Position numbers and translations under genes: made by a program
Part shown: piece by piece, positions 18,757 through 27,887 of the stretch
Layout of the letters: every line of letters begins with the position of its first letter
Numbering within the stretch: position 1 is the stretch's first letter
DNA from: an uncultured Lachnospiraceae bacterium
GTDB lineage: Bacteria; Bacillota; Clostridia; Lachnospirales; Lachnospiraceae
DNA length: 64,000 nt
Direction of reading: 5' to 3'
Assembly (NCBI GenBank): GCA_910586645.1
Contig: CAJUIS010000007.1
Span: 1 to 64,000, forward strand
The notes under the pieces: generated by a model
What the model saw: the letters and a program-made list of their open reading frames with translations, nothing else
Told to the model about the DNA's origin: nothing
Database searches by the model: none

Positions 18757-20196
18757 TTGAAACGATACAGAAAGATAATGTTTTTTTGCAGTGTGGCTTC
18801 ACTTCTGATCCTGTCGTCTGTAAGCCCCGCTTTTGCAAAAAAAAGTAAAGCCGGGGCAGACCAGTACTGGCCGGCCGGGCCGGAAATCGTATCTGCGTCA
18901 GGCATTGTCGTGGAAGCGGACACAGGGACGATTTTATATGAAAAAAACAGTCTGCAGGCGCATTATCCGGCCAGCATCACAAAGATTCTTACGACGCTTC
19001 TTGCAGTGGAAAACAGCAGTATGGATGAAGTCGTTACATTTTCTTATGATTCTGTCCATAAGACGGAAGGATCCGGAATCGCGAGAGACGTAGATGAACA
19101 GATGACGATGGAACAGTGCCTGTACGGCGTGATGCTGGCTTCTTCCAATGAATGCGCGTATGCGGTTGCGGAACATGTTGCGGGAGGCAGCATCGATGTG
19201 TTTGTTCAGATGATGAACGAACGAGCCGTGCAGATTGGATGTCAGAATACCCATTTCACCAACTGCAACGGTCTGCCGGACGAACAGCATTATACCAGCG
19301 CTTACGATATGGCGCTGATCGCAATGGAGGCATATAAAAATGAAACGTTCCGCATTATATGCGGAACAAAGACGTACACAATTCCGTTTACAAATAAGCA
19401 TACGGATGAGGAAACTTATTTACAGAATCATCATCAGATGCTCTATCCGTACCGAACCAGAAAATATCTTTATGACTATTGCATCGGCGGAAAGACCGGA
19501 TATACAATAGCTGCAAATAACACGCTTGTCACTTATGCGGAAAAAGACGGAATGACGCTGATCTGCGTCGTGATGAATGCGCCAAGCGGGCATTACGACG
19601 ATACAAGGGCGTTGTTCGATTTTTGCTTTGACAATTTTAAACAGGTAAGCGCGGAGGAAAATGAAACCTCATATGCAAAAAAAAAGCCGGAGGACAAAGG
19701 CGCGCTTGGAAGCTATGAGCCGTTTGTGGCTCTGGATCCCGCAAGCAAAATCATCCTTCCGATTACGGCGGAGTTTAAAGATGTAGAATCAAAAGTTGAG
19801 TATGACAAGAAGGACGCAGACGTCCTCGGAAGCATATATTATACGTATGCTGACAGGGCGGTTGGCAAAGCGGACATTACGGCGACCAATGCCAGAGTGG
19901 ACACATTTGAATTTCAGGAGGAAAAAGACACAGAGGTTCCTTTGGAGAATGAGAAAAACGGGAACGAAGGAGAAAAGGCAGAGACAAAAAAAGCCGTCCA
20001 GGTGGATATATCGTTCGTTTTTATGATTTTATTCGGTATTTTGGGAGCTGCGGCAGCGATTTTTCTGATTTGGAAGTTTATAGATAATTTTTACAACATT
20101 AAGCGGAAGCTCCGCATCGGAAACAGGAGTAAGTCGCCTTATAAAACGATCAAACGAAATAAAAAGTGGAAGAGTCACCGTAAATGGTTTAAATAA
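18757..20196 (+). CDS. dacF: D-alanyl-D-alanine carboxypeptidase (DacF/PBP5 type)
   Basis: Extracytoplasmic serine peptidase trimming the terminal D-Ala of peptidoglycan stems. 479 residues: signal peptide (1-26), penicillin-binding domain with SITK (Ser73, Lys76), SSN (129-131) and KTG (246-248), a C-terminal beta domain (about 285-390), then a charged linker, one membrane span (about 420-445) and a basic cytosolic tail. A transmembrane anchor instead of the usual amphipathic helix is a small peculiarity. The start is TTG with GAGAGGT six bases upstream. First gene of a long operon. Confidence 0.92.
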   Translation: MKRYRKIMFFCSVASLLILSSVSPAFAKKSKAGADQYWPAGPEIVSASGIVVEADTGTILYEKNSLQAHYPASITKILTTLLAVENSSMDEVVTFSYDSVHKTEGSGIARDVDEQMTMEQCLYGVMLASSNECAYAVAEHVAGGSIDVFVQMMNERAVQIGCQNTHFTNCNGLPDEQHYTSAYDMALIAMEAYKNETFRIICGTKTYTIPFTNKHTDEETYLQNHHQMLYPYRTRKYLYDYCIGGKTGYTIAANNTLVTYAEKDGMTLICVVMNAPSGHYDDTRALFDFCFDNFKQVSAEENETSYAKKKPEDKGALGSYEPFVALDPASKIILPITAEFKDVESKVEYDKKDADVLGSIYYTYADRAVGKADITATNARVDTFEFQEEKDTEVPLENEKNGNEGEKAETKKAVQVDISFVFMILFGILGAAAAIFLIWKFIDNFYNIKRKLRIGNRSKSPYKTIKRNKKWKSHRKWFK

Positions 20197-20218
20197 CAGA
20201 TAATGGGGCGGGAACGGC

Positions 20219-20701
20219 ATGGAAAAAATAATACACGGCGGGAAAACGGAATATGATTTAGACGGGCGGGAACGTTTCGAAGAGGAGCTTATTTTTAAAC
20301 TGTTTCCGGATGCTGTGATTTGCCTGGAAAGCGCGCTTCATTATCATCATTATATCGACAGAAGGCCCTATGCGTGGCACCTTGCGGTGGCGGAGAATGC
20401 TTTAAGGGACAGGTTTGACATACAGTATCCGGTGATTGTCCCCTATTATACGGAACCGGAGACATTGGAACTGGGCGTGACGGAGACTGCGTTTGCGTCC
20501 GGCAGGATGAAGATTTATACAAAGGAGCGCACCGTCTGTGATTGTCTCAAATACGAAGAGAAGCTGGAACGCGATCTGTTTAAGCGCGCTCTGATTTCAT
20601 ATATCGCAGACAGCGAAAAAGACATTGCGGCACTGCTTGAAATTGCAAAGGAACGAGAGGTTTTGCAGAAAGTGCAGAATATGATCGGCGTGTGGCTGTA
20701 A
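20219..20701 (+). CDS. AbiEi-like protein (type IV antitoxin family), short
   Basis: 160-residue protein with the AbiEi core: FPDAVICLESAL (about 30-41), a middle beta region and the characteristic KIYTKERTVCDCLKY segment (about 101-115). The N-terminal winged helix that full antitoxins use to bind their promoter is shortened to some 25 residues. Its stop codon overlaps the start of the next gene (TAATG), the usual arrangement of abiEi-abiEii pairs. In that family the antitoxin represses the operon and counters a nucleotidyltransferase toxin. Here the pair sits inside a housekeeping operon, which is unusual for a mobile defence module. Confidence 0.7.
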   Translation: MEKIIHGGKTEYDLDGRERFEEELIFKLFPDAVICLESALHYHHYIDRRPYAWHLAVAENALRDRFDIQYPVIVPYYTEPETLELGVTETAFASGRMKIYTKERTVCDCLKYEEKLERDLFKRALISYIADSEKDIAALLEIAKEREVLQKVQNMIGVWL

Positions 20702-21591
20702 TGAAAAACGAACGGTTAAGTTATGAATTGATTCAGGAAAAATCAAGAGAAACAGGGATTTCGTTTTCAAGTCTTCTTGGCGGAGCGGCGCTGGAAGAAA
20801 CGGTCCGCAGAATCAGTGAATCAGAGTTTGGAACCTGGCTCTGGCTTAAGAACAAAACAGTTCTGGGTGAAAGCCAGTATCAAAGGAAACTGATTTTGAA
20901 TCTGGAATATGATTATGCCATGCCGGAATCAGAAAAGACGCAGGACGCGCTTTTGACGGAGCTGGCGGAAGAGCTTTTTCAGAGCGCGTTTGCGAAGCGC
21001 GAAGATTACGGAGCCGTTTTTCTTGAGGAGCACAGGCTTTTAAAACGGTATCTTCAGATACAGCTTGCGGTTTGGATTGATGGAATGCGGGCGCCTGTTA
21101 CCATAAAAATCTATCCGAATTCAAGAGAGGGAAAAATTCCAAAAGAGGAAGAATTTACTTATATGATGTTTCCGGCAGTTAAGGTATCCTATAAGAGAAG
21201 CCCGGCGGAAGATCTGCTGCTGGAAAAATTTGCGGAGATTTTTACGAAGCTTGAACTGCTGCAGGATCTTGGCGCTTATTACGACATATACTTCCTGCTT
21301 GGCGAAGAAGGCATTGACGGCAGGAGAATGAAAGAGCGGCTTTTATGGCAGTGTGAAAAGCTTGGCATTCCGAAGGAGAAAAAACGGATAGAGCTGATAG
21401 CGGGGTATCAGACGTATCCATATATGAAGAAAAGATGGGAATCTTATCTTTGTTCCATTTGCCGTACAGAGCCGTCCTGGGAGCAGGCGGTGGAGCGTTT
21501 TTTGCAGTTTTTTGAGCCTCTCTGGCAGGCGGTGACGGAAGACGGCGTATTTTTTGAAGACTGGATGCCTGAATTGAATCGTTTTTTATAA
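20701..21591 (+). CDS. AbiEii-like nucleotidyltransferase-fold protein with altered active site
   Basis: 296 residues, translated from an ATG that overlaps the stop of the AbiEi-like gene, without its own ribosome site. Overall pattern fits AbiEii/DUF1814: an N-terminal helical part, a nucleotidyltransferase-like core and the late DLGAYYDIYFLL helix. At the place where active members have LKGGTAL and, further on, a DxD acid pair, this protein reads WLKNKTVLG and LNLEYDY, so the glycine pair and at least one metal-binding Asp are gone. It may have lost toxicity or taken a new role. Function beyond this is unknown. Confidence 0.6.
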   Translation: MKNERLSYELIQEKSRETGISFSSLLGGAALEETVRRISESEFGTWLWLKNKTVLGESQYQRKLILNLEYDYAMPESEKTQDALLTELAEELFQSAFAKREDYGAVFLEEHRLLKRYLQIQLAVWIDGMRAPVTIKIYPNSREGKIPKEEEFTYMMFPAVKVSYKRSPAEDLLLEKFAEIFTKLELLQDLGAYYDIYFLLGEEGIDGRRMKERLLWQCEKLGIPKEKKRIELIAGYQTYPYMKKRWESYLCSICRTEPSWEQAVERFLQFFEPLWQAVTEDGVFFEDWMPELNRFL

Positions 21592-21602
21592 GGAGAGAGG
21601 CT

Positions 21603-23027
21603 ATGCTGGATTTTAAACTGGAAAGCTACGCCAGGAGCGATATCTATCCGTTTCATATGCCGGGACATAAAAGACAGCCTGTTTTTGCGATGGATCCTTA
21701 TGCTGTGGACATTACGGAGATTGACGGTTTTGACAACCTTCACGCGCCGGAGGGCATTTTAAAAGAAGCGCAGGAGCGGGCGGCCAGGCTTTACGGCGCA
21801 GGGCGCAGCTATTATCTGGTAAACGGGAGCACATGCGGGATTCTTGCGGCAATTTCTGCCGCCGTTCCTTTTGGGGGCGGGATCCTGATGTCGCGAAATG
21901 CGCATAAGTCCGTATATCACGCGGCATATCTTAGGCATCTTTCTGTGGAATATTTAAATCCCTGTATTACACAGACAGGGATTCAGGGAGCCGTCCCTGT
22001 GGAAGAAGTGCGGCGGAAATTAAAAGAAAATTCTGATATCTGCGCAGTTCTCGTTACGTCTCCGACTTATGAAGGAGTGGTAAGCGACATCGCGGCAATT
22101 TCTGCCGCTGTGCACGAATACGGCATTCCGCTTTTGGTGGATGAAGCGCATGGAGCGCATTTTGGCTTTCATCCGGCGTTTCCCCAGACAGCCGTGCGGC
22201 TTGGGGCTGACGCAGTCATTCAGAGTATGCACAAGGTTCTCCCGTCTTTGACGCAGACAGCGCTGCTTCATTTGAATTCTGACTATATCCTTCCGGAAAC
22301 GGTTCAAAAATATCTCTCTGTTTACGAGACAAGTTCCCCGTCTTATGTGCTGATGGCGGGAATGGAAAAATGCATCCGGCTGTTAAAAGAAAAAGGAGAG
22401 GATCTTTTTGACGCATACGCCGCGCGGCTTTTGAAGTTTTATAATGAGACAAAACAGTTAAAAAAGCTTCATGTTATACAGAGAAAAGATTTTTTTGGAG
22501 AAGAGATCTTTGATTTGGATCCGTCCAAAATTGTAATTTCAGCAAAACATACAAAACTGGATGGAACGAAGCTTTTTCAAAGGCTGCTTTCGGAGTTTCA
22601 TCTGCAGATGGAGATGTCCTGCGGATTTTATGCGCTTGGCATGACAAGCATTATGGACAGGGACGAAGGCTTTGACCGTCTCTGCCGGGCGCTTTGGAAA
22701 ATAGATTCGGATGTTTCTCCCGCAGAAGAAGAGGAGCCCGGGCGGCTGGTTTTAAAGCTGTATGCGCCAAAGGAAAAGAAACTGGAATTGTACCAGGCAA
22801 TGGATCTTCCGGTGGAAAAGATCCCATTTGATCAGGCGGTGGGCAGAATTTCCGGCAGTATGGTAAGTATATACCCTCCGGGGATTCCGATTCTTATTCC
22901 GGGTGAGAAAATAGATTCGGATTTTATAAAAAATATCCGAAAAAGCATTTTACATCATCTGAATCTGCAGGGAATTGCCGATATAAGAAATGAACAGATA
23001 AACGTTGTCAATTTTAAGAAAATGTAA
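21603..23027 (+). CDS. Orn/Lys/Arg decarboxylase-family PLP enzyme (YaaO-like)
   Basis: 474-residue cytoplasmic fold-type I PLP enzyme. N-terminal FHMPGHKR, substrate-loop and VDEAHGAHFGF (cofactor Asp) are typical of short Gram-positive lysine/arginine decarboxylases, with the Schiff-base Lys at K211 in SMHKVLPS. The C-terminal domain is shorter than in inducible enterobacterial enzymes. The product is likely a polyamine precursor (cadaverine or agmatine), but substrate choice cannot be read here. It opens the conserved yaaO-to-rsmI gene cluster and has AAGGAGAG before its ATG. Confidence 0.85.
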   Translation: MLDFKLESYARSDIYPFHMPGHKRQPVFAMDPYAVDITEIDGFDNLHAPEGILKEAQERAARLYGAGRSYYLVNGSTCGILAAISAAVPFGGGILMSRNAHKSVYHAAYLRHLSVEYLNPCITQTGIQGAVPVEEVRRKLKENSDICAVLVTSPTYEGVVSDIAAISAAVHEYGIPLLVDEAHGAHFGFHPAFPQTAVRLGADAVIQSMHKVLPSLTQTALLHLNSDYILPETVQKYLSVYETSSPSYVLMAGMEKCIRLLKEKGEDLFDAYAARLLKFYNETKQLKKLHVIQRKDFFGEEIFDLDPSKIVISAKHTKLDGTKLFQRLLSEFHLQMEMSCGFYALGMTSIMDRDEGFDRLCRALWKIDSDVSPAEEEEPGRLVLKLYAPKEKKLELYQAMDLPVEKIPFDQAVGRISGSMVSIYPPGIPILIPGEKIDSDFIKNIRKSILHHLNLQGIADIRNEQINVVNFKKM

Positions 23028-23088
23028 TATACTTTAAGCGGCTGTTTGGAAAAGGCGCGCCGCTACGGGCGTTTCAGAGGAGCTATTT

Positions 23089-23682
23089 ATGGGAAAAATT
23101 TTTTGTATCATAGGGAAGAGCTCTTCCGGTAAAGATACGCTTTACAAACAGATTTTAAAAGACGGCGCGCTTGGGCTTTTGCGCATTGTGCCGTATACGA
23201 CAAGGCCCATCCGTTTTGGAGAGACGAACGGGATGGAATATTTTTTTACGGATGAAAAAGGGCTTTTGGAATTTCGCAGGATGGGCCGGGTAATTGAAGC
23301 CCGCTCTTATCAGACGGTGCATGGCGTCTGGAGCTATTTTACCGTAAATGACGGACAGATTGATTTGGAGAAGCATAATTATTTAATGATAACGACGCTG
23401 GAAGCATACGTTAAAATCCGGGATTATTTTGGGTTTTCCGCAGTCTGGCCGGTTTATATTGAGGTGGAGGACGGCGTCCGCCTGCGCCGGGCGATTGAGC
23501 GGGAAAGCAGGGAAGAAAAGCCGAAATATGCGGAGCTGTGCAGAAGGTTTCTGGCGGACGAAAAGGATTTTTCAGAGGAAAAGGTAAGGGCGGCGGGAAT
23601 TGACAGGGTTTTTCGGAATGAAGATCTTTTGGAAACGCAGCGGGAGATTACGGAATATATCCGTAAATTAATGCAAATATAA
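23089..23682 (+). CDS. Guanylate kinase-like P-loop kinase
   Basis: 197 residues with the P-loop GKSSSGKDTL (about 8-17), the GMP-binding-type YTTRPIR(F)GE motif and a YF strand, all as in guanylate kinases. In Bacillus the same cluster position holds thymidylate kinase. The family match is to Gmk, but it is divergent, and a separate housekeeping gmk probably exists elsewhere. The substrate is therefore uncertain. It follows the decarboxylase gene by 61 bases and precedes yaaR by 14. Confidence 0.75.
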   Translation: MGKIFCIIGKSSSGKDTLYKQILKDGALGLLRIVPYTTRPIRFGETNGMEYFFTDEKGLLEFRRMGRVIEARSYQTVHGVWSYFTVNDGQIDLEKHNYLMITTLEAYVKIRDYFGFSAVWPVYIEVEDGVRLRRAIERESREEKPKYAELCRRFLADEKDFSEEKVRAAGIDRVFRNEDLLETQREITEYIRKLMQI

Positions 23683-23696
23683 AGGAAGTGTATGGG

Positions 23697-24137
23697 ATGG
23701 AAATAAAAGTAAATGAAATGACGCCCGCAGCGGCTGTGGATACCGCCGTAAAGACGCAGCAGGCCGACGGAAGCTTCAAATTTACACTGACAAGCGCAAT
23801 CGGGGAAGCACAGCTTCAGGAACGGCTGAATACGCTTTTAAATGAAATTACGACGCAGGGCGAGCGGATTGCGCAGCATATGGATATCCGGGATATGAAA
23901 AAATACCGGGGGCTTGTGAAAGATTTTTTAAATGAGGTAGTGAACCGTTCCCATAAATTTTCCAGAGAAAACTTTCTTGATCGCAGGGGAAGGCACAGAG
24001 TCTACGGAATTATCCGGCTGGTGGATGAAACGCTGGATGAGCTTGCCGGAGAGCTTGTAAAAGATGAAAAAGATCATCTTGGCATATTGGAAAAGATTGG
24101 TGAGATTCAGGGGCTGCTATTGGATATTTTTACATAA
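23697..24137 (+). CDS. yaaR: YaaR family protein (DUF327)
   Basis: 146-residue helical protein of unknown biochemical role that is regularly found just before holB in Firmicutes. The stretch from RDMKKYRGLVKDFLNEVV to HRVYGIIRLVDETLDEL is the conserved core. The ATG at 23697 is preferred because AAGGAAG is 8 bases upstream; a GTG three codons earlier overlaps that ribosome site. No catalytic motif is visible. Confidence 0.88.
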   Translation: MEIKVNEMTPAAAVDTAVKTQQADGSFKFTLTSAIGEAQLQERLNTLLNEITTQGERIAQHMDIRDMKKYRGLVKDFLNEVVNRSHKFSRENFLDRRGRHRVYGIIRLVDETLDELAGELVKDEKDHLGILEKIGEIQGLLLDIFT

Positions 24138-24148
24138 AGGGGTATGCA

Positions 24149-25138
24149 ATGAAAGACTTTTCAAAAATTATCGGACATGAAGACATAATAGAATATTTTC
24201 AGAATGCGATTGCGCTGGACAAGGTGAGCCATGCCTGCATTTTAAACGGGCCGGACAAATCCGGGAAAAAAATGCTGGCGGAAGCTTTTGCGGCTGCGCT
24301 GCAGTGTGAGAGGCAGGGCAAAAGCCCCTGCGGAGTTTGCCGGTCCTGTAAGCAGGCGGACAGCGGGAACCAGCCGGATATTATCTATGTGACCCATGAA
24401 AAGCCGAATACGCTTAGTGTAGAGGATGTTCGAAGACAGATAAATGACGACATTGTTTTAAAGCCCTACGGCAGCAGGTATAAAGTCTATATTGTGGACG
24501 AAGCGGAAAAGATGAATGTGCAGGCGCAGAACGCGCTGCTGAAAACGCTGGAAGAGCCGCCTTCTTATGCGGTGATCCTTCTGTTGACGACAAATGCGGA
24601 CGGGTTTTTGCTGACGATTTTGTCAAGATGCGTGCGGCTGGATTTAAAAGCGGTCAGCGACGCCAAAATCCGCGCATTTCTAATGGAAGAAGAAAAGATT
24701 CCGGATTATCAGGCCGATCTCTGCGTGGCGTTTGCACAGGGAAACACAGGCAAGGCGGTCTGGCTTGCCCGGTCGGAAAATTTTAACGGAATGAAAGACG
24801 AGGCTTTGCGTCTGATAAAGCGTCTGGATGACATTGAGCTGCATGAGATGATGCGTGAAATAAAAAAAATTGCCGACTATAAACTGGAAATTGAAGATTA
24901 TCTGGATTTGATGATGGTGTGGTACCGGGATGTGCTTTTATACAAAGCGACGGCCGACGTCAACCGGCTGATTTTCCAGGATGAGATTTATGATATAAAA
25001 AAGGCGTCAAGCCACAGTTCTTACAGCGGAATAGAAGAGATTTTAAAGGCGTTGGAAAAGGCGAAAGCCCGTATCCGCGCAAATGTAAATTTTGAGCTTT
25101 TGATGCAGCTTTTATTACTGACAATAAAGGAGAATTAA
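24149..25138 (+). CDS. holB: DNA polymerase III delta-prime subunit
   Basis: 329-residue clamp-loader subunit of the AAA+ class. The P-loop position reads GPDKSGKK, a sequestered form common in delta-prime, and a zinc module CGVCRSC (about 61-67) with an upstream Cys follows. VYIVDEAEKMN is the Walker B-like strand, and SRC near 155 corresponds to the arginine-finger SRC motif. It works with tau and delta to load the sliding clamp. Tightly packed between yaaR and ricT. Confidence 0.93.
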   Translation: MKDFSKIIGHEDIIEYFQNAIALDKVSHACILNGPDKSGKKMLAEAFAAALQCERQGKSPCGVCRSCKQADSGNQPDIIYVTHEKPNTLSVEDVRRQINDDIVLKPYGSRYKVYIVDEAEKMNVQAQNALLKTLEEPPSYAVILLLTTNADGFLLTILSRCVRLDLKAVSDAKIRAFLMEEEKIPDYQADLCVAFAQGNTGKAVWLARSENFNGMKDEALRLIKRLDDIELHEMMREIKKIADYKLEIEDYLDLMMVWYRDVLLYKATADVNRLIFQDEIYDIKKASSHSSYSGIEEILKALEKAKARIRANVNFELLMQLLLLTIKEN

Positions 25139-25139
25139 C

Positions 25140-26048
25140 ATGACGAAAATCGTTGGAGTCCGGTTTCGCAACGCCGGGAAAATATATTATTTTGATCCGG
25201 AAAATCTGAATATAGAAGCCGGGAACCATGTGATTGTGGAGACGGCGCGGGGAGTGGAGATGGGAACCGTAATTTTGTCTCCAAGAGAAGTGGAAGACGA
25301 TACGGTGGTACAGCCGCTGAAAGCGGTAATCCGTATCGCAACTGAAGCCGATGAGAAAACAGTAATGAAAAACAGGGAGAAGGAAAAAGAGGCGTTCGTT
25401 ATCTGCCAGGAGAAAATTGCAAAGCACAATCTGGAAATGAAACTGGTGGAAGCGGAATATACGTTTGACAATAATAAACTGCTGTTTTATTTTACTGCGG
25501 ACGGCAGGATTGATTTCAGGGAGCTGGTAAAGGATCTTGCGGCGGTATTCCGCACCAGGATTGAGTTAAGGCAGATTGGCGTGAGGGATGAGACGAAGAT
25601 TCTGGGAGGAGTCGGCATCTGCGGCAGAGGGTTGTGCTGCCATACGTATTTGTCCGAGTTTATTCCCGTATCCATCAAAATGGCAAAAGAGCAGAACCTT
25701 TCTTTAAATCCATCCAAAATCTCAGGCGTCTGCGGAAGGCTGATGTGCTGTCTTAAGAACGAGCAGGAAACGTATGAATACTTAAACAGCCGTCTGCCAA
25801 GCGTCGGGGATGCAGTGACGACGCCGGAAGGCTTAAAGGGAGTTGTGCAGAGCGTCAATGTCCTGCGTCAGTTGGTAAAAGTCGTCGTGGAGCTTGAGGA
25901 CGAAAAGGAAGCCAGGGAATATAAAGTAAAGGAATTGAAATTCCGCACAAGGCGCAGGAAAGACGTAAAAGTTTCCGCCGCAGAGTTAAAGGAACTTGCG
26001 GCTTTGGAAGATAACGGGGGAAAATCCAAAATTGACGACGGAAATTGA
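25140..26048 (+). CDS. ricT: PSP1-domain protein RicT (YaaT)
   Basis: 302 residues with the PSP1 domain and the conserved Cys signature CGRGLCCHTYL...CGRLMCCLKNE (about 161-206). In Bacillus, RicT joins RicA and RicF in an Fe-S complex that modulates RNase Y processing, sporulation and competence. All Cys of the signature are kept, so the Fe-S role is plausible here. It starts one base after holB stops, with AAAGGAG in the end of holB. Confidence 0.92.
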   Translation: MTKIVGVRFRNAGKIYYFDPENLNIEAGNHVIVETARGVEMGTVILSPREVEDDTVVQPLKAVIRIATEADEKTVMKNREKEKEAFVICQEKIAKHNLEMKLVEAEYTFDNNKLLFYFTADGRIDFRELVKDLAAVFRTRIELRQIGVRDETKILGGVGICGRGLCCHTYLSEFIPVSIKMAKEQNLSLNPSKISGVCGRLMCCLKNEQETYEYLNSRLPSVGDAVTTPEGLKGVVQSVNVLRQLVKVVVELEDEKEAREYKVKELKFRTRRRKDVKVSAAELKELAALEDNGGKSKIDDGN

Positions 26049-26775
26049 GATAAAACCGAAGGAGCGTCTGGATGAACTGCACCGGAATGGATATTTTATC
26101 ATTCAGAATCCGGAGAAATTCTGTTTTGGCATGGACGCTGTGCTCCTTTCGGGTTTTGCAAAGGTGAAAAAGGGAGAAAACGTTTTAGATCTTGGGACGG
26201 GGACAGGCATTCTGCCGATTCTTCTGGAGGCAAAGACAGAAGGAAGGCATTTTACCGGGCTTGAGATTCAGGAAGAAAGCTCGGATATGGCGGCAAGAAG
26301 CGTGAAACTGAATCATCTGGAAGAGAAAATCGATATTATAACAGGCGATATAAAAGATGCTTCTAAGATATTTGGAGCATCTTCTTTTGATGTGATTACG
26401 ACAAATCCCCCGTATATGATAGGGGAGCACGGGCTTTCTTCAGCAAGTGAGGCGAAAAAGGTTGCAAGGCATGAGGTTTGCTGTACCTTAGATGATGTGC
26501 TTCGGGAAAGCGCAAAAATTTTAAGGCCGGGCGGAAGGTTTTATATGGTGCACCGTCCGTTCCGTCTGGCTGAGATTATGGCCAAAATGGTTTCATACGG
26601 ATTGGAGCCGAAGCGTATGCGGCTTGTCTATCCGTTTGTGGACAGGGAGCCGAATATGGCGCTGCTTGCCGGGATACGGGGAGGAAATTCGAGGATCACA
26701 GTGGAAAAACCGCTGATTGTATATAAGGAGCAGGGGGTTTATACGGATGAAATTTATGAGCTTTACGGGTATTAA
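26032..26775 (+). CDS. TrmN6/YabB-type adenine-N6 methyltransferase
   Basis: About 247-residue SAM-dependent methyltransferase. The SAM loop is VLDLGTGTGILP, the acidic loop GLEIQEES, and the catalytic motif TTNPPYM marks an exocyclic-amine methylase. The family modifies adenine 37 of tRNA-Val in enterobacteria; in Firmicutes this orthologue lies with rsmI. I prefer the TTG at 26032, about ten bases after GGGGGA and overlapping ricT by 17 bases; another TTG twelve codons earlier is possible. Confidence 0.87.
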   Translation: MTTEIEIKPKERLDELHRNGYFIIQNPEKFCFGMDAVLLSGFAKVKKGENVLDLGTGTGILPILLEAKTEGRHFTGLEIQEESSDMAARSVKLNHLEEKIDIITGDIKDASKIFGASSFDVITTNPPYMIGEHGLSSASEAKKVARHEVCCTLDDVLRESAKILRPGGRFYMVHRPFRLAEIMAKMVSYGLEPKRMRLVYPFVDREPNMALLAGIRGGNSRITVEKPLIVYKEQGVYTDEIYELYGY

Positions 26776-26828
26776 AAACAGTCTGAGCTGCCCATGAAAG
26801 CCGGAAGGAAGAAGGGAGAGGGATGCGT

Positions 26829-27689
26829 ATGGCCGGGATGCTGTATTTGTGCGCGACGCCGATTGGGAATCTGGAAGACATTACATTTCGGGCGCTTCGC
26901 ATTTTAAAGGAAGCGGATTTGGTTGCGGCGGAGGATACGAGAAATTCGATCCGGCTGTTTAATCATTTCGATATTAAAACGCCGCTTACAAGCTATCACG
27001 AGCACAATAAGACGGAAAAAGCATACCAGCTTATTGAAAAGATGCGAAAAGGACAGAATGTGGCTCTTATTACGGACGCCGGAATGCCGGGAATTTCAGA
27101 TCCGGGAGAGGAGCTGGTGCGTCTCTGTCTGGAAGAGGGGATAAAAGTCACGGCGCTTCCGGGGGCTTCGGCCTGCATTACGGCGCTTGTGATGTCGGGA
27201 CAAAAGACAAGACGGTTTTCCTTTGAAGCGTTTCTGCCTCGGGATAAGAAAGAGCGGGCCGAAGTGTTAAAAGAAATGGCAAAAGACACAAGGACGATGG
27301 TTGTCTATGAGGCTCCGCATCATCTTTCTGCGACGTTAAAGGAATTAAACGAAGCGCTTGGCGACCGTTCCGTTACGGTTTGCCGGGAAATTACAAAGAA
27401 GTTTGAAGAAGCGCGAAAGACAAGCCTTGCGCAGGCGGCGGCTTTTTATGAAACGGAAACGCCGAGAGGGGAATTTGTGCTTGTAATAGAGGGAAAGGAT
27501 CGAAAAGAAATCCGTAAAGAAGAGATTGCTTCCTGGGAAGAGCTTTCGGTTGAAGAACATATGGCTTTGTATGAGAACAGGGGAATGGACAGAAAAGAGG
27601 CCATGAAGGCAGTTGCAAAAGACAGGGGAATCAGTAAGCGGGAAGTTTATGCAATGCTGCTGCAGCCAGACCAGAGCGGCAGCCATTAA
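26829..27689 (+). CDS. rsmI: 16S rRNA (cytidine-1402-2'-O)-methyltransferase
   Basis: 286-residue tetrapyrrole-methylase-fold enzyme. It opens with YLCATPIGNLEDIT, has VAAEDTRNS and TDAGMPGISDPG, and GASACITALVMSG, all classic RsmI motifs. It methylates the ribose of C1402 in 16S rRNA together with RsmH. The ATG at 26829 has better spacing from GGGAGAGG than the ATG two codons before. Last gene of the long operon. Confidence 0.95.
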   Translation: MAGMLYLCATPIGNLEDITFRALRILKEADLVAAEDTRNSIRLFNHFDIKTPLTSYHEHNKTEKAYQLIEKMRKGQNVALITDAGMPGISDPGEELVRLCLEEGIKVTALPGASACITALVMSGQKTRRFSFEAFLPRDKKERAEVLKEMAKDTRTMVVYEAPHHLSATLKELNEALGDRSVTVCREITKKFEEARKTSLAQAAAFYETETPRGEFVLVIEGKDRKEIRKEEIASWEELSVEEHMALYENRGMDRKEAMKAVAKDRGISKREVYAMLLQPDQSGSH

Positions 27690-27810
27690 ACGGCGGCTCG
27701 CTGCGATTACAGATGCGCCCGGAAAATTTATTCTGCGCAATATAGAAGGTTATTTCATTTACGCTGTATCTGGATATCCATCCGGGGCTGATTATTGTCG
27801 AATGGTTTGT

Positions 27811-27866
27811 GAAAACAAAAGAACCGCCCGGCGCCGAATGGTATGCCGGGCAGTTCTTTTGTTTTC
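27811..27866. terminator. Bidirectional terminator between rsmI and the DUF885 gene
   Basis: Two 22-base arms (27811-27832 and 27845-27866) pair with a single C-A mismatch around a 12-base loop. Both outer ends of the stem are A/T runs, so it can stop transcription from either side. Confidence 0.9.
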
Positions 27867-27887
27867 CGGACGTCTGAGCGTCTGCAT

